Source: a bacterium D16-56
GTDB taxonomy: Bacteria > Bacillota > Clostridia > Lachnospirales > Lachnospiraceae
Length of the DNA stretch: 64,000 nucleotides
Assembly: GCA_003611875.1 (NCBI GenBank)
Contig: RAYY01000019.1
Span: 1 to 64,000, forward strand
Direction: 5' to 3'
This document shows positions 17,511-26,617 of the stretch, in pieces. The notes beneath the pieces were generated by a model. It worked only from the letters and a program-made list of their open reading frames with translations, ran no database searches and was not told the origin of the DNA. Position numbers and translations under genes: made by a program. How positions within the stretch are numbered: the stretch's first letter is position 1; each line of letters starts with the position of its first letter.

Positions 17511-18677
17511 AAGATCATCCGCCTGTCCCCTCTCCAAAAGCCTTGCCAGGGTCAGATCCACCTGGAGAAATTCCTGAATACGCTGGATCTGCTCCTGGTT
17601 CTCCTTCCTTTTTCCATCCTTCACCGCCCGAATCAGCAGATTCTTCGGCGTGTGTTCCATGGAAATAAACTCCAGGACCTGGGTCCGGTATCCCTCCCTC
17701 TCTAAAAGCTCTGCCCGCAATGCATCGGTATACAAGGCAGCCATTCTCTCCCGAATCACTCCATACTGAAGCACCGGCTTCAGCAGTTCATTTTTCATCT
17801 GCCGGTTCAGCTCATGCTGACAGCAGGGTACGGACAAAATTACCTTAGCGCCCCAGTGAACCGCCTTTGCCAGGGCATAATCCGTGGCCGTATCACAGGC
17901 ATGAAGCGTCACCACCATATCCACCTGGTCCACGCCCTCATAATCTGCAATATCCCCATAATAAAAAGCAAGCCGGTCATACCCATATTTCTCTGCCAGA
18001 AGGCTGCATCGGGCGATCACATCCTTTTTCAAATCCAATCCGATAATGCGGATGGGAATCCTCTTGATCTGATGCAGATAATGGTACATGGCAAAGGTAA
18101 GATAAGACTTTCCGCACCCAAAATCAAGAATGGTGTTCTCTCGTTCCCTGTTCAGTCTTGGCAGAACATCCTCAATAAATTCCAAAAAGCGGTTGATCTG
18201 GCGAAACTTGTCATAATGGCTCCGAATAATCATTCCCTCCGGAGTCATTACCCCCAGATCAACCAGAAAGGGAACCGGAATCCCCTCCTCGAGAATATAC
18301 CGCTTCTTCCGGTTGTGCCAAAGCTCCCCCACCCGCTCAGGTTCTCCCGGCTTTCGTTTCATCTTGACTGTCATGGTGCCCTTTTTCCCCACAAGCGCCA
18401 TCCCGCTGCCCAGTGCAGAAAGAATCTCAAGCTGACGAAACCTTCCATTCATCCTGTCTTGTGTGTAATCCTTCAGATCTTCAAAAGAAAGATTCTGATG
18501 AAATGCCTGTTTTTCCGTTAATTCCTCTGCCTGAAACTTAAGCTGCCCTTTCAGAACGACCGGGCGGACCCTCACCTTGGAGAGTCCGCCCTTTTCTGCC
18601 GGATTACTGAAAATCATCTGCTGCAGATGTTCATTGGCAAAATACTCCAACATAGATTCCAGCGTATCTTTTCCCAT
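17505..18677 (-). CDS. Class I SAM-dependent methyltransferase (Methyltransf_32-like)
   Basis: A 390-aa protein whose N-terminal half (about 1-170) is a family-specific region. A Rossmann methyltransferase domain follows, with the SAM motif ILDFGCGKSYLTFAMYHYL near residues 187-205, the acidic strand IIGLDLKKDV and the motif VVTLHACDTATDYAL. This pattern matches the PF13679-type methyltransferases that clostridia carry; substrates are not established and may be RNA or protein. The convergent tmcAL overlaps its stop by 6 bp. The PFL-family gene ends 12 bp upstream on the same strand, so it is probably in that operon. Confidence 0.8.
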   Translation of the reverse strand: MGKDTLESMLEYFANEHLQQMIFSNPAEKGGLSKVRVRPVVLKGQLKFQAEELTEKQAFHQNLSFEDLKDYTQDRMNGRFRQLEILSALGSGMALVGKKGTMTVKMKRKPGEPERVGELWHNRKKRYILEEGIPVPFLVDLGVMTPEGMIIRSHYDKFRQINRFLEFIEDVLPRLNRERENTILDFGCGKSYLTFAMYHYLHQIKRIPIRIIGLDLKKDVIARCSLLAEKYGYDRLAFYYGDIADYEGVDQVDMVVTLHACDTATDYALAKAVHWGAKVILSVPCCQHELNRQMKNELLKPVLQYGVIRERMAALYTDALRAELLEREGYRTQVLEFISMEHTPKNLLIRAVKDGKRKENQEQIQRIQEFLQVDLTLARLLERGQADDLL

Positions 18678-18689
18678 AAATTTCCCTCA

Positions 18690-20054
18690 TTAATTTTTAA
18701 AGCTGTGAATCGGCGCCGGAATCCTTCCTCCCCGGTTTACAAACTGTTCACAGGAATATTGGTTCACCGGCATCACCGGCGCATAGCCCAAAAGCCCGCC
18801 GAACTCCACCGTATCCCCCACCGTCTTTCCCACAACCGGAATCACCCGGACCGCTGTGGTCTTCTGATTGATCATGCCAATAGCCGCCTCGTCCGCAATA
18901 ATACCGGAAATGGTAGAAGCAGAGGTATCTCCGGGAATGGCGATCATATCCAGCCCCACCGAACACACACAGGTCATGGCCTCTAGCTTTTCCAGGGTGA
19001 GGGCTCCCTCTGTCACCGCATCGATCATGCCCTGATCCTCGCTGACCGGAATAAACGCGCCGCTTAAACCGCCTACATAAGAGGAAGCCATAACACCGCC
19101 CTTTTTTACCTGGTCGTTAAGCATTGCCAGCGCCGCCGTAGTTCCCGGAGCGCCTACCCGCTCCAAGCCGATCTCCTGCAGGATTTCTGCCACACTGTCT
19201 CCCACTGCCGGAGTAGGGGCAAGAGACAGATCAATGATTCCAAACGGAATCCCCAGACGCCTGGACGCCTCCTGAGCCACCAGCTGGCCTACTCTGGTAA
19301 TCTTAAATGCCGTCCGCTTAATGGTCTCGCACAGCACTTCAAAGTTCTGGCCCCTGGCCTTTTCCAGCGCCACCTTTACCACTCCCGGACCGCTGACCCC
19401 CACATTGATGACGGCATCCGCCTCCGTCACCCCATGAAATGCCCCTGCCATAAAAGGATTATCGTCCGGCGCATTGCAGAACACCACCAGCTTGGCGCAG
19501 CCTAAAGAATCCTGGTCCTTGGTTGCCTTGGCCGTGGCAAGAATCACATCTCCCATCAGCCGCACCGCATCCATGTTCAGTCCGGTTCTGGTAGAGCCTA
19601 CATTGACAGAGCAGCATACCCGCTCCGTACAGGCCAAAGCCTCCGGAACGGACCGGATCAGATTTTCATCTGCCGCAGTCATTCCCTTGGACACCAAGGC
19701 AGAATAGCCGCCGATAAAATTTACCCCCACCTGGTGGGCCGCATCGTCTAAGGTTCGGGCGATGGTCACAAAATCCTCCGGTCTTTTGCAGGCGCACCCG
19801 CCCACCAGTCCAATGGGTGTAACAGATATCCGTTTATTCACAATAGGCACACCGAAATCTCTGGCAATGGCCTCCCCGGTAGACACCAGATTCTCTGCAT
19901 ACCGGGTAATCTTTTCATAGATTTTCCTGTTGACGGAATCCAGATCACTGTCACAGCAGTCCAGCAGGCTGATTCCCATGGTAATGGTACGCACATCCAG
20001 CCGCTCATGCTCGATCATATTGTTGGTCTCGATTACTTCAAACATGTTCAACAT
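18690..20054 (-). CDS. PFL family protein (UPF0210/DUF711)
   Basis: A 454-aa member of the UPF0210 (DUF711) family. Features seen are [20 protein letters not shown] at the start, [10 protein letters not shown] and a Gly-rich C-terminal half resembling pyruvate-formate-lyase folds, although no glycyl-radical chemistry is shown for the family. It is nearly always paired with a small ACT-domain protein, as here (13 bp upstream), which suggests amino-acid-linked regulation. Biochemical role unknown. Confidence 0.88.
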   Translation of the reverse strand: MLNMFEVIETNNMIEHERLDVRTITMGISLLDCCDSDLDSVNRKIYEKITRYAENLVSTGEAIARDFGVPIVNKRISVTPIGLVGGCACKRPEDFVTIARTLDDAAHQVGVNFIGGYSALVSKGMTAADENLIRSVPEALACTERVCCSVNVGSTRTGLNMDAVRLMGDVILATAKATKDQDSLGCAKLVVFCNAPDDNPFMAGAFHGVTEADAVINVGVSGPGVVKVALEKARGQNFEVLCETIKRTAFKITRVGQLVAQEASRRLGIPFGIIDLSLAPTPAVGDSVAEILQEIGLERVGAPGTTAALAMLNDQVKKGGVMASSYVGGLSGAFIPVSEDQGMIDAVTEGALTLEKLEAMTCVCSVGLDMIAIPGDTSASTISGIIADEAAIGMINQKTTAVRVIPVVGKTVGDTVEFGGLLGYAPVMPVNQYSCEQFVNRGGRIPAPIHSFKN

Positions 20055-20067
20055 TCTGTTTTCCCCC

Positions 20068-20340
20068 TCAGATCCGGTGCATTTTTGTGAAAATTTCTTC
20101 GCGCTGACAGTGGATCTTTACACCGATCTCCTCCCCAAGCTGTCCCAGCCGGGTATAGATTTCCTCAAAAGGCACAGTGGCCTGGTTGATGTCGGCAATC
20201 ATCATCATATTAAAATATTCCTGGACAATGGTCTGGGAAATATCCAGCACATTGACATTATTCTCGGACAGATACGTACATACCCTTGCAATAATTCCCA
20301 CCGTATCCTTTCCCACCACCGTAATAATCACTTTATTCAT
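20068..20340 (-). CDS. ACT domain-containing protein (UPF0237)
   Basis: A 90-aa protein that is a single ACT domain, beginning [20 protein letters not shown]. It belongs to UPF0237, stand-alone ACT proteins thought to bind small ligands such as amino acids. It is first in a two-gene unit with the UPF0210/PFL protein, a conserved pair in Firmicutes and archaea. No enzymatic domain. Confidence 0.9.
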   Translation of the reverse strand: MNKVIITVVGKDTVGIIARVCTYLSENNVNVLDISQTIVQEYFNMMMIADINQATVPFEEIYTRLGQLGEEIGVKIHCQREEIFTKMHRI

Positions 20341-20540
20341 ATTATGCTTTGTCCTTTCTTCTGCCTTCCATAATCTGCCTGCGCTTTCAGCGGCTTTTGG
20401 CTGCCTGAACGGCTTGCTTTTATACCTGCATCAATACTCGTGAGCAAATCATTTGCCGGCATATCTTCATAATTTCAGCAGATTTTGTAATTATCTCATT
20501 CGGCAAATAGGGTATACTCATGAGTATCGAAAGCCTGCCC

Positions 20541-20762
20541 AGTAAACCTGCATGCGCCCGGCAGCGGACGCGCCACCGTCCCATGAAAGTCCGGCGGGCG
20601 CACTTGGAATACCTGATTAGAATCGCCTCCGGCGATGGAACTTTCACAGTAAACCTCCATGCGCCCGGCAGCGGACGCACTACCAATCATGAAAGTCTGG
20701 CGGGCGCATTTGGCATCCCTGATTTTAAATCGCCTCCGGCGATGAAACTTTTGCAGTAAACC
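20541..20762. repeat. Two 107-bp tandem repeats with built-in hairpins
   Basis: 20541-20647 and 20648-20754 are diverged copies with a strict 107-bp period, and a third copy starts (AGTAAACC at 20755). Each unit contains a long-range inverted repeat TGCGCCCG...CGGGCGCA and a perfect small hairpin ATCGCC-TCC-GGCGAT (or nearly so). It is much more GC-rich than the flanks. It fills the gap between the ACT gene and the MBL-fold gene and may form structured RNA or belong to a dispersed REP-like family. 20341-20540 holds nothing else I can support. Confidence 0.75.
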
Positions 20763-21563
20763 CTACACATATAAAATCTGTGACATCTCATCCCGCTTTG
20801 CCACTGCAATATAAAAATCCGACGCCCGGTACGGCGTATCCCCCTGATCGATCTCCAGCTTAACCGTCTCATAGGCCAGAGCCTCATAATTATTCTCCTT
20901 GCTCAAATGTCCCAGCAAAATATGCTTTAGCTGGTCATGAAGCAGGAAATTCAGGAGCCTGCCGGCATTTTCATTGGACAAATGTCCATGATCCCCCAGA
21001 ATCCTCCGCTTCAGGTAATAGGGATATGGCCCGGCCTGAAGCATATTCACATCATGATTGGACTCGATCAGCAATGCGTCAAGGCCCTGAAGATGGTCAA
21101 TAATATAGGAGTCATAATGTCCCAAATCCGTGGCCACCGCCACCTGCTTTCGCCCGTGACGGAACCGGTACGCCACCGGATTGGCCGCATCGTGATCAAT
21201 GGAAAAAGGCAGGATATCCATCTCGCCTACCGAAAACTCTACATCCGGACGGATTCCCACCAAAAGCTCTTTCGGATATTCTCCTCCCAAGCATTTCTTT
21301 CCCTGAAGCTCCAGAAGCGTCTCCTCTGTGCCGTACACGGGGATTTCATACCTTTTTGCAAGAAGCCCCAGCCCCCGGATATGATCGGAATGCTCGTGGG
21401 TAATCACAATACCGCTCAGGTCGCTTCCCTTCACCCCAATCTCATGAAGCCCCTGCTCAATCCGTTTGGTGCTGATTCCCGCATCCACCAGAAAATGCGT
21501 GTTCTCCGAGCCTATGTAGGTACAGTTCCCGCTGCTTCCGCTTGCAATGCTCACTAATCTCAT
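20763..21563 (-). CDS. MBL-fold metallo-hydrolase, YycJ/WalJ-like
   Basis: A 266-aa metallo-beta-lactamase-fold protein starting RLVSIASGSSGNCTYIGSE, typical of YycJ/WalJ. The zinc motif ITHEHSDHIRG (HxHxDH) is intact, with further ligands at DHGHLSNENAG and LGHLSKENN. YycJ proteins are nucleases linked to DNA repair and cell-wall signalling in Firmicutes. The ATG overlaps the coaE stop by 4 bp, so the order sseB-like, coaE, this gene forms one operon. The walK/walR genes are not nearby. Confidence 0.88.
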   Translation of the reverse strand: MRLVSIASGSSGNCTYIGSENTHFLVDAGISTKRIEQGLHEIGVKGSDLSGIVITHEHSDHIRGLGLLAKRYEIPVYGTEETLLELQGKKCLGGEYPKELLVGIRPDVEFSVGEMDILPFSIDHDAANPVAYRFRHGRKQVAVATDLGHYDSYIIDHLQGLDALLIESNHDVNMLQAGPYPYYLKRRILGDHGHLSNENAGRLLNFLLHDQLKHILLGHLSKENNYEALAYETVKLEIDQGDTPYRASDFYIAVAKRDEMSQILYV

Positions 21564-22315
21564 GGATCTTGTCTCTCTTTTTTCGAATTTTCAATGCTTC
21601 CTTCTTTCCGTCTGAATGCCGCCGGCCCGGACTGCTTCCCTATCTGCCCATGGAAATCACTGCACGGCCCTAAAAGCCGTGCGATCTGTCTGCGGACCTC
21701 CTCCAGCGTCCCGTTATTGTCAATCACCTGGTCTGCAAGCGCCAGATATTCTTCCCGGCTCCGCTGATTTTTTATAATATCCAGACATTTTTCCAGAGTA
21801 TACCCTCTGCCCTCCATTAATCTCCTGATCCGATTCTCTTTAGAGGCGTCAATATACCAAAGGGTATGACAGATCTCTTTGCTCTGCTCGTCAAACAAAG
21901 CTGCTTCCACCGCAGCCAGGAAAGGGCGGCCCTTTCCAGCAGCCCCCTCCTGACAGGAATACCCTGCCTCTGTCTGCACCCTGGAAACAGGGTTTTCTTT
22001 CTCCTCATATGCTTTCAGCTTCTCACGGACCGCCTTCCAGGTCAGGGGATGAATCATGGCATTTACCTCAGAAAGAAGCCGGGAATCTTGAAAAATCATC
22101 TGTGCAAATGCCTGCCGGTCCAGTCTGTGATCCGCCCCTAAAATCCCGGTCCCGAATGCTTCCACCAAAAGGCGGTATCCCTCCTGCCCCGGCTCCTCCA
22201 GCTCTGCCGCCACCTTGTCCGCAAACAGCACATAGGCTCCGTATTCCTTCTGAAGGATCTCCAGAATCCGGCTTTTTCCCGCTCCCACACCCCCGGTTAT
22301 GCCGATAACGGTCAT
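21560..22315 (-). CDS. coaE: Dephospho-CoA kinase with an internal insertion
   Basis: Phosphorylates dephospho-CoA in the last step of coenzyme A synthesis. The P-loop GGVGAGKSRIL is at the N-terminus and the LID/DPCK motifs (WYIDASKENRIRRLMEGRGY) are later. The protein is 251 aa, about 50 longer than usual. The extra length is an insert near residues 100-135 (starting YEEKENPVSRVQTE) and a Lys/Arg-rich tail after residue 225. The core is intact, so it is probably active. Coupled by overlap to the downstream hydrolase and 1 bp from the upstream gene. Confidence 0.93.
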   Translation of the reverse strand: MTVIGITGGVGAGKSRILEILQKEYGAYVLFADKVAAELEEPGQEGYRLLVEAFGTGILGADHRLDRQAFAQMIFQDSRLLSEVNAMIHPLTWKAVREKLKAYEEKENPVSRVQTEAGYSCQEGAAGKGRPFLAAVEAALFDEQSKEICHTLWYIDASKENRIRRLMEGRGYTLEKCLDIIKNQRSREEYLALADQVIDNNGTLEEVRRQIARLLGPCSDFHGQIGKQSGPAAFRRKEGSIENSKKERQDP

Positions 22316-22316
22316 A

Positions 22317-22775
22317 TCAGTTCCCCTGAAACGTGTTCCCTCTGGCTTCCTTCTGCTTCAGCAGAGAAAGCAGCAGGCTCTTGGAAATACTCACATTCTC
22401 CCCATAAGGATTGATCACAAAGCCCTCTAAATCATTCAGGTTGCGGATCAGAATATTGCCGAAATCCTCCATTGTCATAATAAGCGCCTGATTGTGCTTC
22501 TCATCTTCGTTCCACTTGGCATACTCATTCATATCCGTAAAAGCCAGATAATACTTTTCCCCCTGTGCATTTTGAATATGCTCAAACCGAATCCTGGTAG
22601 AGGGACCCTCCTTCTCGGTCAGCACGGTCTGCCTCTCTATGGGAGACAAAAGACGCGCCTCCATAAGCGCAGCCGCCATATGTCCCCTGGTTTTTTCTGT
22701 ATTGTGCCGGAGCATGGCATTCATGGCCTCAATCAACTCCGGATTCTTGACTTCCTCTGATGACTGATTATTCAT
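22317..22775 (-). CDS. SseB N-terminal-domain family protein
   Basis: A 152-aa protein with an SseB-type alpha/beta domain: TRIRFEHIQNAQGEKYYLAF, TDMNEYAKW and a C-terminal LEGFVINPYGENVSIS segment. Similar small proteins are common in Lachnospiraceae; their function is not known (the name comes from a Salmonella serine-sensitivity gene). It heads the operon with coaE and the MBL hydrolase. AAGGAAGGA precedes the ATG, and a TATACT -10 box lies at 22811-22816 on the minus strand. Confidence 0.7.
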   Translation of the reverse strand: MNNQSSEEVKNPELIEAMNAMLRHNTEKTRGHMAAALMEARLLSPIERQTVLTEKEGPSTRIRFEHIQNAQGEKYYLAFTDMNEYAKWNEDEKHNQALIMTMEDFGNILIRNLNDLEGFVINPYGENVSISKSLLLSLLKQKEARGNTFQGN

Positions 22776-22867
22776 AATTTTTATTCCTTCCTTCTGTCGT
22801 GTGCTGTACTAGTATAACACAAAACTGTTTTATCATCTACAAATTTTCTAATTATTATTAATAATTA

Positions 22868-23222
22868 TTATTTTTTCATTCCACGACAATCGGATCTCAT
22901 GCCATGTTGAAACCACATCATCTTCTGGCTGAAGGCATTGACCCTTTGCTCTTGTTCTTCTGCAAGCTCTCTGATTTTAATGATTAACAGCAAGCCTGTG
23001 GAAATCCTTTTCTTCGATTTCGGAAGATGTACAGGCCTTTACCAATGCCGTCAGATCCCCCATAGAACCTTCGGAAGCCACAAACCCTGTGACCCCTTCG
23101 TTGTAGCTGAATTCTTCAGCCAGGTAGCTGATTACTACCTTTTCCATGGCATTTCCAGCCATTACCTTTTTCGTCAGAGCCAACAGATCAGTCGGAGCGG
23201 AGGATGAAAAAATTCTCCCCAA
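22868..23222 (-). pseudogene. Frameshifted gene fragment, unrecognised
   Basis: A frame of about 81 codons (including MAGNAMEKVVISYLAEEF) stops at 22977. A second frame from about 22980 on carries convincing protein sequence (IRELAEEQEQRVNAFSQKMM) to a TAA at 22868. They look like two halves of one C-terminal gene piece separated by a frameshift. No family recognised and no ribosome site at the left half. It lies directly before the blaI promoter. Confidence 0.35.
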
Positions 23223-23285
23223 AATGCGTAATGTTGGACAGCAGTGTTACACTATCTTTGGTCCTTTGTTTTTCCAAAAAGTATC

Positions 23286-23314
23286 TTGACAGAAGGATAA
23301 CACAGCGTTATACT
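23286..23314 (+). promoter_or_regulatory. Promoter and candidate BlaI operator
   Basis: TTGACA (23286-23291), 17 nt, TATACT (23309-23314) is close to perfect. The inverted repeat ATAAC-ACAGC-GTTAT lies in the spacer and -10, and a second one, AACAT-C-ATGTT, lies just downstream. Both are placed where an autorepressing BlaI/MecI dimer would bind. Confidence 0.6.
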
Positions 23315-23356
23315 TTAACTGACAACATCATGTTATACAATAAGGAGGATAAAAGT

Positions 23357-23740
23357 ATGGTACAGCAAATATCCGATGCCGAACTCGAAATTATGAAAAT
23401 CGTGTGGGGGAACCCGGAGAAGGTGACACGGTTCCCCTATATCATGGACGGGCTGGCGGCCAGAGGCAGGCAGTGTCAAAAGAACACCTTGATTGTATTG
23501 CTGTCGCGGCTGATGAACAAGGGCTTTCTGAGCGCCAAAAAAATCGGACGCCGCAACGAATATACCACCCTGGTTTCGGAAGCGGAGTACCAGACGGCGC
23601 AGACGAAAAACTTCCTGGATAAAATCTATGAGGGGAGCGCCAAAGGGCTGGTTTCCAATCTGATCATGGGCGACCTGCTGACGGATGAGGAGTATGAGGA
23701 ATTGAAAGGACTGCTGGAGAAAGGAAAAGAGAAGCAATGA
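23357..23740 (+). CDS. blaI: BlaI/MecI-family transcriptional repressor
   Basis: A 127-aa winged-helix repressor (QQISDAELEIMKIVWGNP at the start, then the HTH and a C-terminal dimerisation helix). BlaI proteins repress beta-lactamase or other cell-envelope genes and are inactivated by cleavage under control of the partner BlaR/M56 protein. The start is ATG 23357 with AAGGAGG upstream; longer in-frame starts lack a site. The stop overlaps the M56 gene start (ATGA). No beta-lactamase is adjacent, so the regulon is unknown and includes at least its own operon. Confidence 0.9.
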   Translation: MVQQISDAELEIMKIVWGNPEKVTRFPYIMDGLAARGRQCQKNTLIVLLSRLMNKGFLSAKKIGRRNEYTTLVSEAEYQTAQTKNFLDKIYEGSAKGLVSNLIMGDLLTDEEYEELKGLLEKGKEKQ

Positions 23741-26214
23741 ACACCGTTTTGAAAATTTTCCTGTCCATGTCCTTTTCCGGCAGTCTGCTTATTCTGGCTC
23801 TGCTTTTAGGAAAGCGGTTTTTAAAAGATAAAATCAGCCGTCAATGGCAGTATTACATTTGGCTGGTTGTGGTTTTGCGGCTGCTGTTCCCCTTTGGGCC
23901 GGAAGCAAGCCTGCTGGGAAAGACCTATCAGGCTGTCGATCAGGCCATGACCCAGACCGCCCCTCTGCCGCCGCTGCAGCAGTCCCCCCTTACCGCTCCG
24001 GGAGGAAATCCGACGCCAGTTGTGGGAATTGAGCAAAGCAGCAGAAATATGAACAGTCCCACAGAAGATTTGACAACTGCCCGCCCGTTTCAAGAGATTG
24101 GGACGCTGCTGACAGATCACGTTTGGCTGATTTGGCTTGTGGCCGCGCTGGTTCTGTTGATACGAAAGGCAACGATCTATCAGAGCTTTATGCGGTATAT
24201 CAAGGCCGGCTTGACCCCGGTTTCTGACATTGAGATTTTAAACCGGCTTTCCGTCACTGCGGAGCAGGCAGGTATCAGAAGACCGGTAGAGCTGTGTGTC
24301 AATCCGCTGATTTCTTCACCGCTGCTGATCGGCTTTTTCCATCCATGTATCGTGCTGCCAAACACGGATATTTCTGAAAAGGCTTTTCCGTATATTGCCC
24401 ACCATGAGCTGACCCACTATAAGCGGCGGGATATGTTTTATAAATGGCTGGTGCAAATAACGGTCTGCCTGCATTGGTTTAACCCCCTTGTGCATCTTAT
24501 GAGCCGGGAAATTGCCAAGGCCTGTGAATTTTCCTGTGATGAAGCCGTCCTGGCTAAAATGGGAGCTAGCAACGCCCAGGACTATGGAAAAACCTTGCTT
24601 GACGCTATGGCGGCAGTTGGCAGATACAAAGAAAATCTCGGAGCGGTCACGTTAAGCGAAAATAAGCAGCTATTGAAAGAGAGGTTAAGTGCTATTATGA
24701 AGTTTAAGGAACAATCAAAGGCAGTTAAGCTTTTGACCGTGGTGCTGACTTTGTGCATGGTCCTGGGCGCATCCTTCGTCGGTATCTATACGGTGAATGC
24801 TCAAACCGCATCCATCCCCGGCACACCGCCGGACACAACTGGCAGGCCCTCCCTGTCGCTGGACGTCAGCAGCGCCGCTGTGAGTGTGCTGGCGGCGGAA
24901 AATGACACAATTTCGGCAGAATACAACCGCGATGTTTATACGGTAAACATCAGCCAGCAGAACCGCCGCTGGAAGGTTTCCATCTCCTGCAAAACCAGTA
25001 CCAACACAAATGATGATACAATCAGGCTCTATCTTCCCAATGTAGATTACGGCGATGTAAAATTGAAAGCCGATAACGGGTATCTGACCTGCGGACTGAT
25101 ACGATCCGGCAATATTGTGGGCAATTTCAACATGGCTTCCGTATTTTTGACCTTGCCGGAGGGATTTTCCGGCTCGGTAAACGTCATTGCCAACAGTGGA
25201 TATTTCCAGTTGGTTTCCCAAGACGATTTCAAAAATACCACCGCCACCATTACTGACAACGGTGATTGGGGCGAGATTTACAAACCGAAGAATTTCAAGG
25301 AAAACGGGAATACTTCCACATTTACAGACGGCACAGGTGCAAACACAATCCGGGTTACACGAAAAGGCTCCGGCGTCATGGGGATTTACACCTCCCATGC
25401 TTCTGACACATCCAATTACCCGGATGAATGGAAAGAACTATGGCAGGATCAATGGCAGGGTAAGCCCTGGGAGGATGATTGGTGGCAGAATACCTGGCGG
25501 GAAGATGATACTCCAAACGCTCTGTCCACTGCGCCTGACAAGCAGTCAGCAAAAACAAACGGCACATCCTCAAACATATCCTCAGACATTGAGCAATACT
25601 ACCAGGCTGACAGCCTGCCGCTGTTTCAAATTGCTTTCCCCCGGCTGGACAGGGAAGAACAGCTTGCATGGCTGGAAAAAATTTACGCTGATGGGGATAT
25701 GGCGTTCTTCTCTGTCGCGGTACGTGGGCTTGATACAAATTCTTCTGTGCTTACCGGCTTCGCCGAAAAGGTTTATGAGAACGCCGATATTGCGTTTTTC
25801 TCCACATTGGCAGACTGCATGGATGAAACGGAACTGGAGTTTTGGCTGGATCGGACATTGGAGGATGAAAACTGGGCATTTCAGTCCGTGCTGTTTGATA
25901 AGCTGGACAGGAAAGACGAATTTGACCAGCTGGAAGCGAAACGGGAAAAAGAATGGACCGAGGCGCAGATGGCGGAATATGAGGCGGCAGGCGTCACGAT
26001 GGCCGATGAAAAGACTTATTATTATCAAGGACAGTTAATCAATATTTTTCTGGACATCCGGAAAGAAGGCTCCTTTTATACGCTGAACATGAACCCGGCT
26101 GGGACGGTCAATATCAAAATCACCCGGGACGCAAACAACAAGATCACAGGCGTCGCCTATATGACCGAGGCGGAAGCGGCTGAACTGTTGGGGGATATGG
26201 AGGACCCCGGATGA
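23737..26214 (+). CDS. BlaR1-like M56 membrane metallopeptidase, without penicillin-binding sensor
   Basis: An 825-aa membrane protein. Transmembrane helices lie near residues 5-27, 35-52, 125-145 and 325-348; the M56 zinc site HHELTHYKRRD is near 221-231. The extracytoplasmic part is not the class-D beta-lactamase-like sensor of BlaR1. It starts with a DUF4097-like beta region (about 370-530), then a Trp/Asp-rich linker (about 565-600), then three helical repeats of roughly 38 aa (AFFSVAVRGLD / AFFSTLADCMD / AFQSVLFDKLD). It presumably senses another envelope signal and triggers BlaI loss. Its 3' end seems to be cut by a frameshift at about 26207 (see the next feature). Confidence 0.85.
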   Translation: MNTVLKIFLSMSFSGSLLILALLLGKRFLKDKISRQWQYYIWLVVVLRLLFPFGPEASLLGKTYQAVDQAMTQTAPLPPLQQSPLTAPGGNPTPVVGIEQSSRNMNSPTEDLTTARPFQEIGTLLTDHVWLIWLVAALVLLIRKATIYQSFMRYIKAGLTPVSDIEILNRLSVTAEQAGIRRPVELCVNPLISSPLLIGFFHPCIVLPNTDISEKAFPYIAHHELTHYKRRDMFYKWLVQITVCLHWFNPLVHLMSREIAKACEFSCDEAVLAKMGASNAQDYGKTLLDAMAAVGRYKENLGAVTLSENKQLLKERLSAIMKFKEQSKAVKLLTVVLTLCMVLGASFVGIYTVNAQTASIPGTPPDTTGRPSLSLDVSSAAVSVLAAENDTISAEYNRDVYTVNISQQNRRWKVSISCKTSTNTNDDTIRLYLPNVDYGDVKLKADNGYLTCGLIRSGNIVGNFNMASVFLTLPEGFSGSVNVIANSGYFQLVSQDDFKNTTATITDNGDWGEIYKPKNFKENGNTSTFTDGTGANTIRVTRKGSGVMGIYTSHASDTSNYPDEWKELWQDQWQGKPWEDDWWQNTWREDDTPNALSTAPDKQSAKTNGTSSNISSDIEQYYQADSLPLFQIAFPRLDREEQLAWLEKIYADGDMAFFSVAVRGLDTNSSVLTGFAEKVYENADIAFFSTLADCMDETELEFWLDRTLEDENWAFQSVLFDKLDRKDEFDQLEAKREKEWTEAQMAEYEAAGVTMADEKTYYYQGQLINIFLDIRKEGSFYTLNMNPAGTVNIKITRDANNKITGVAYMTEAEAAELLGDMEDPG

Positions 26215-26305
26215 TAAAACGGATGCGGAGCGGATTCCCGTTGATTTCAAGACCGTAGAGGCAGGAGAAACCATCTTCTATCTTCTTACTACCCTGCTGA
26301 CCTAA
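26204..26305 (+). pseudogene. Out-of-frame tail of the M56 protein
   Basis: Right after the M56 stop, the +1 frame reads DDKTDAERIPVDFKTVEAGE and then TIF, before a short unrelated end and a TAA at 26303-26305. The sequence joins naturally to the in-frame end GDMEDP, so a one-base change in the CCCCGG run has probably split the gene. The domain is then cut off, so part of the 3' end is deleted. Confidence 0.5.
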
Positions 26306-26341
26306 TATTTTCGACTTGTCATATATTCGTTTAAGTATGAG

Positions 26342-26617
26342 ATGTATTTATTTATAAATACCGTATCACATTGTTTAAGGAAAGCTTATGGAAAGCTTTC
26401 CTTAAACGGTGAGAGAATATGTTATTATGAACTTTTACCGGAAAGAGATATTACCGAAACGCCACAATATGAACCTCCGGATAGGTACTGCTTTGTTTCC
26501 TATACTGACAATGATAGAGACGCCTGGATCGATATTGAGATGTCTGCCAGGGAGCTTGTCAGTTATGAGCAGGGGCATTCTCCGGCCTTTTTGATATGTA
26601 TACAGAATGACAGTTAA
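26342..26617 (+). pseudogene. N-terminal fragment of a GNAT-type acetyltransferase
   Basis: The frame includes PPDRYCFVSYTDNDRDAWID and IEMSARELVSYEQG, which resembles the start of a common clostridial GNAT acetyltransferase. It breaks off before the acetyl-CoA-binding motif and ends in an unrelated stretch. The start is unclear, because the first codons (before about 26410) do not look like protein. It belongs with the preceding fragments as debris between the M56 gene and the GNAT-DUF523 gene. Family assignment is tentative. Confidence 0.4.

Noticed and set aside
20420-20690. Short frames in the 107-bp repeats
   Set aside because: They only translate the repeat units, Arg/Gly/Pro-rich, with no ribosome site.
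20541-20762. CRISPR array
   Set aside because: Only two long diverged units without unique spacers; the period is 107 bp and both halves of each unit are repeated.
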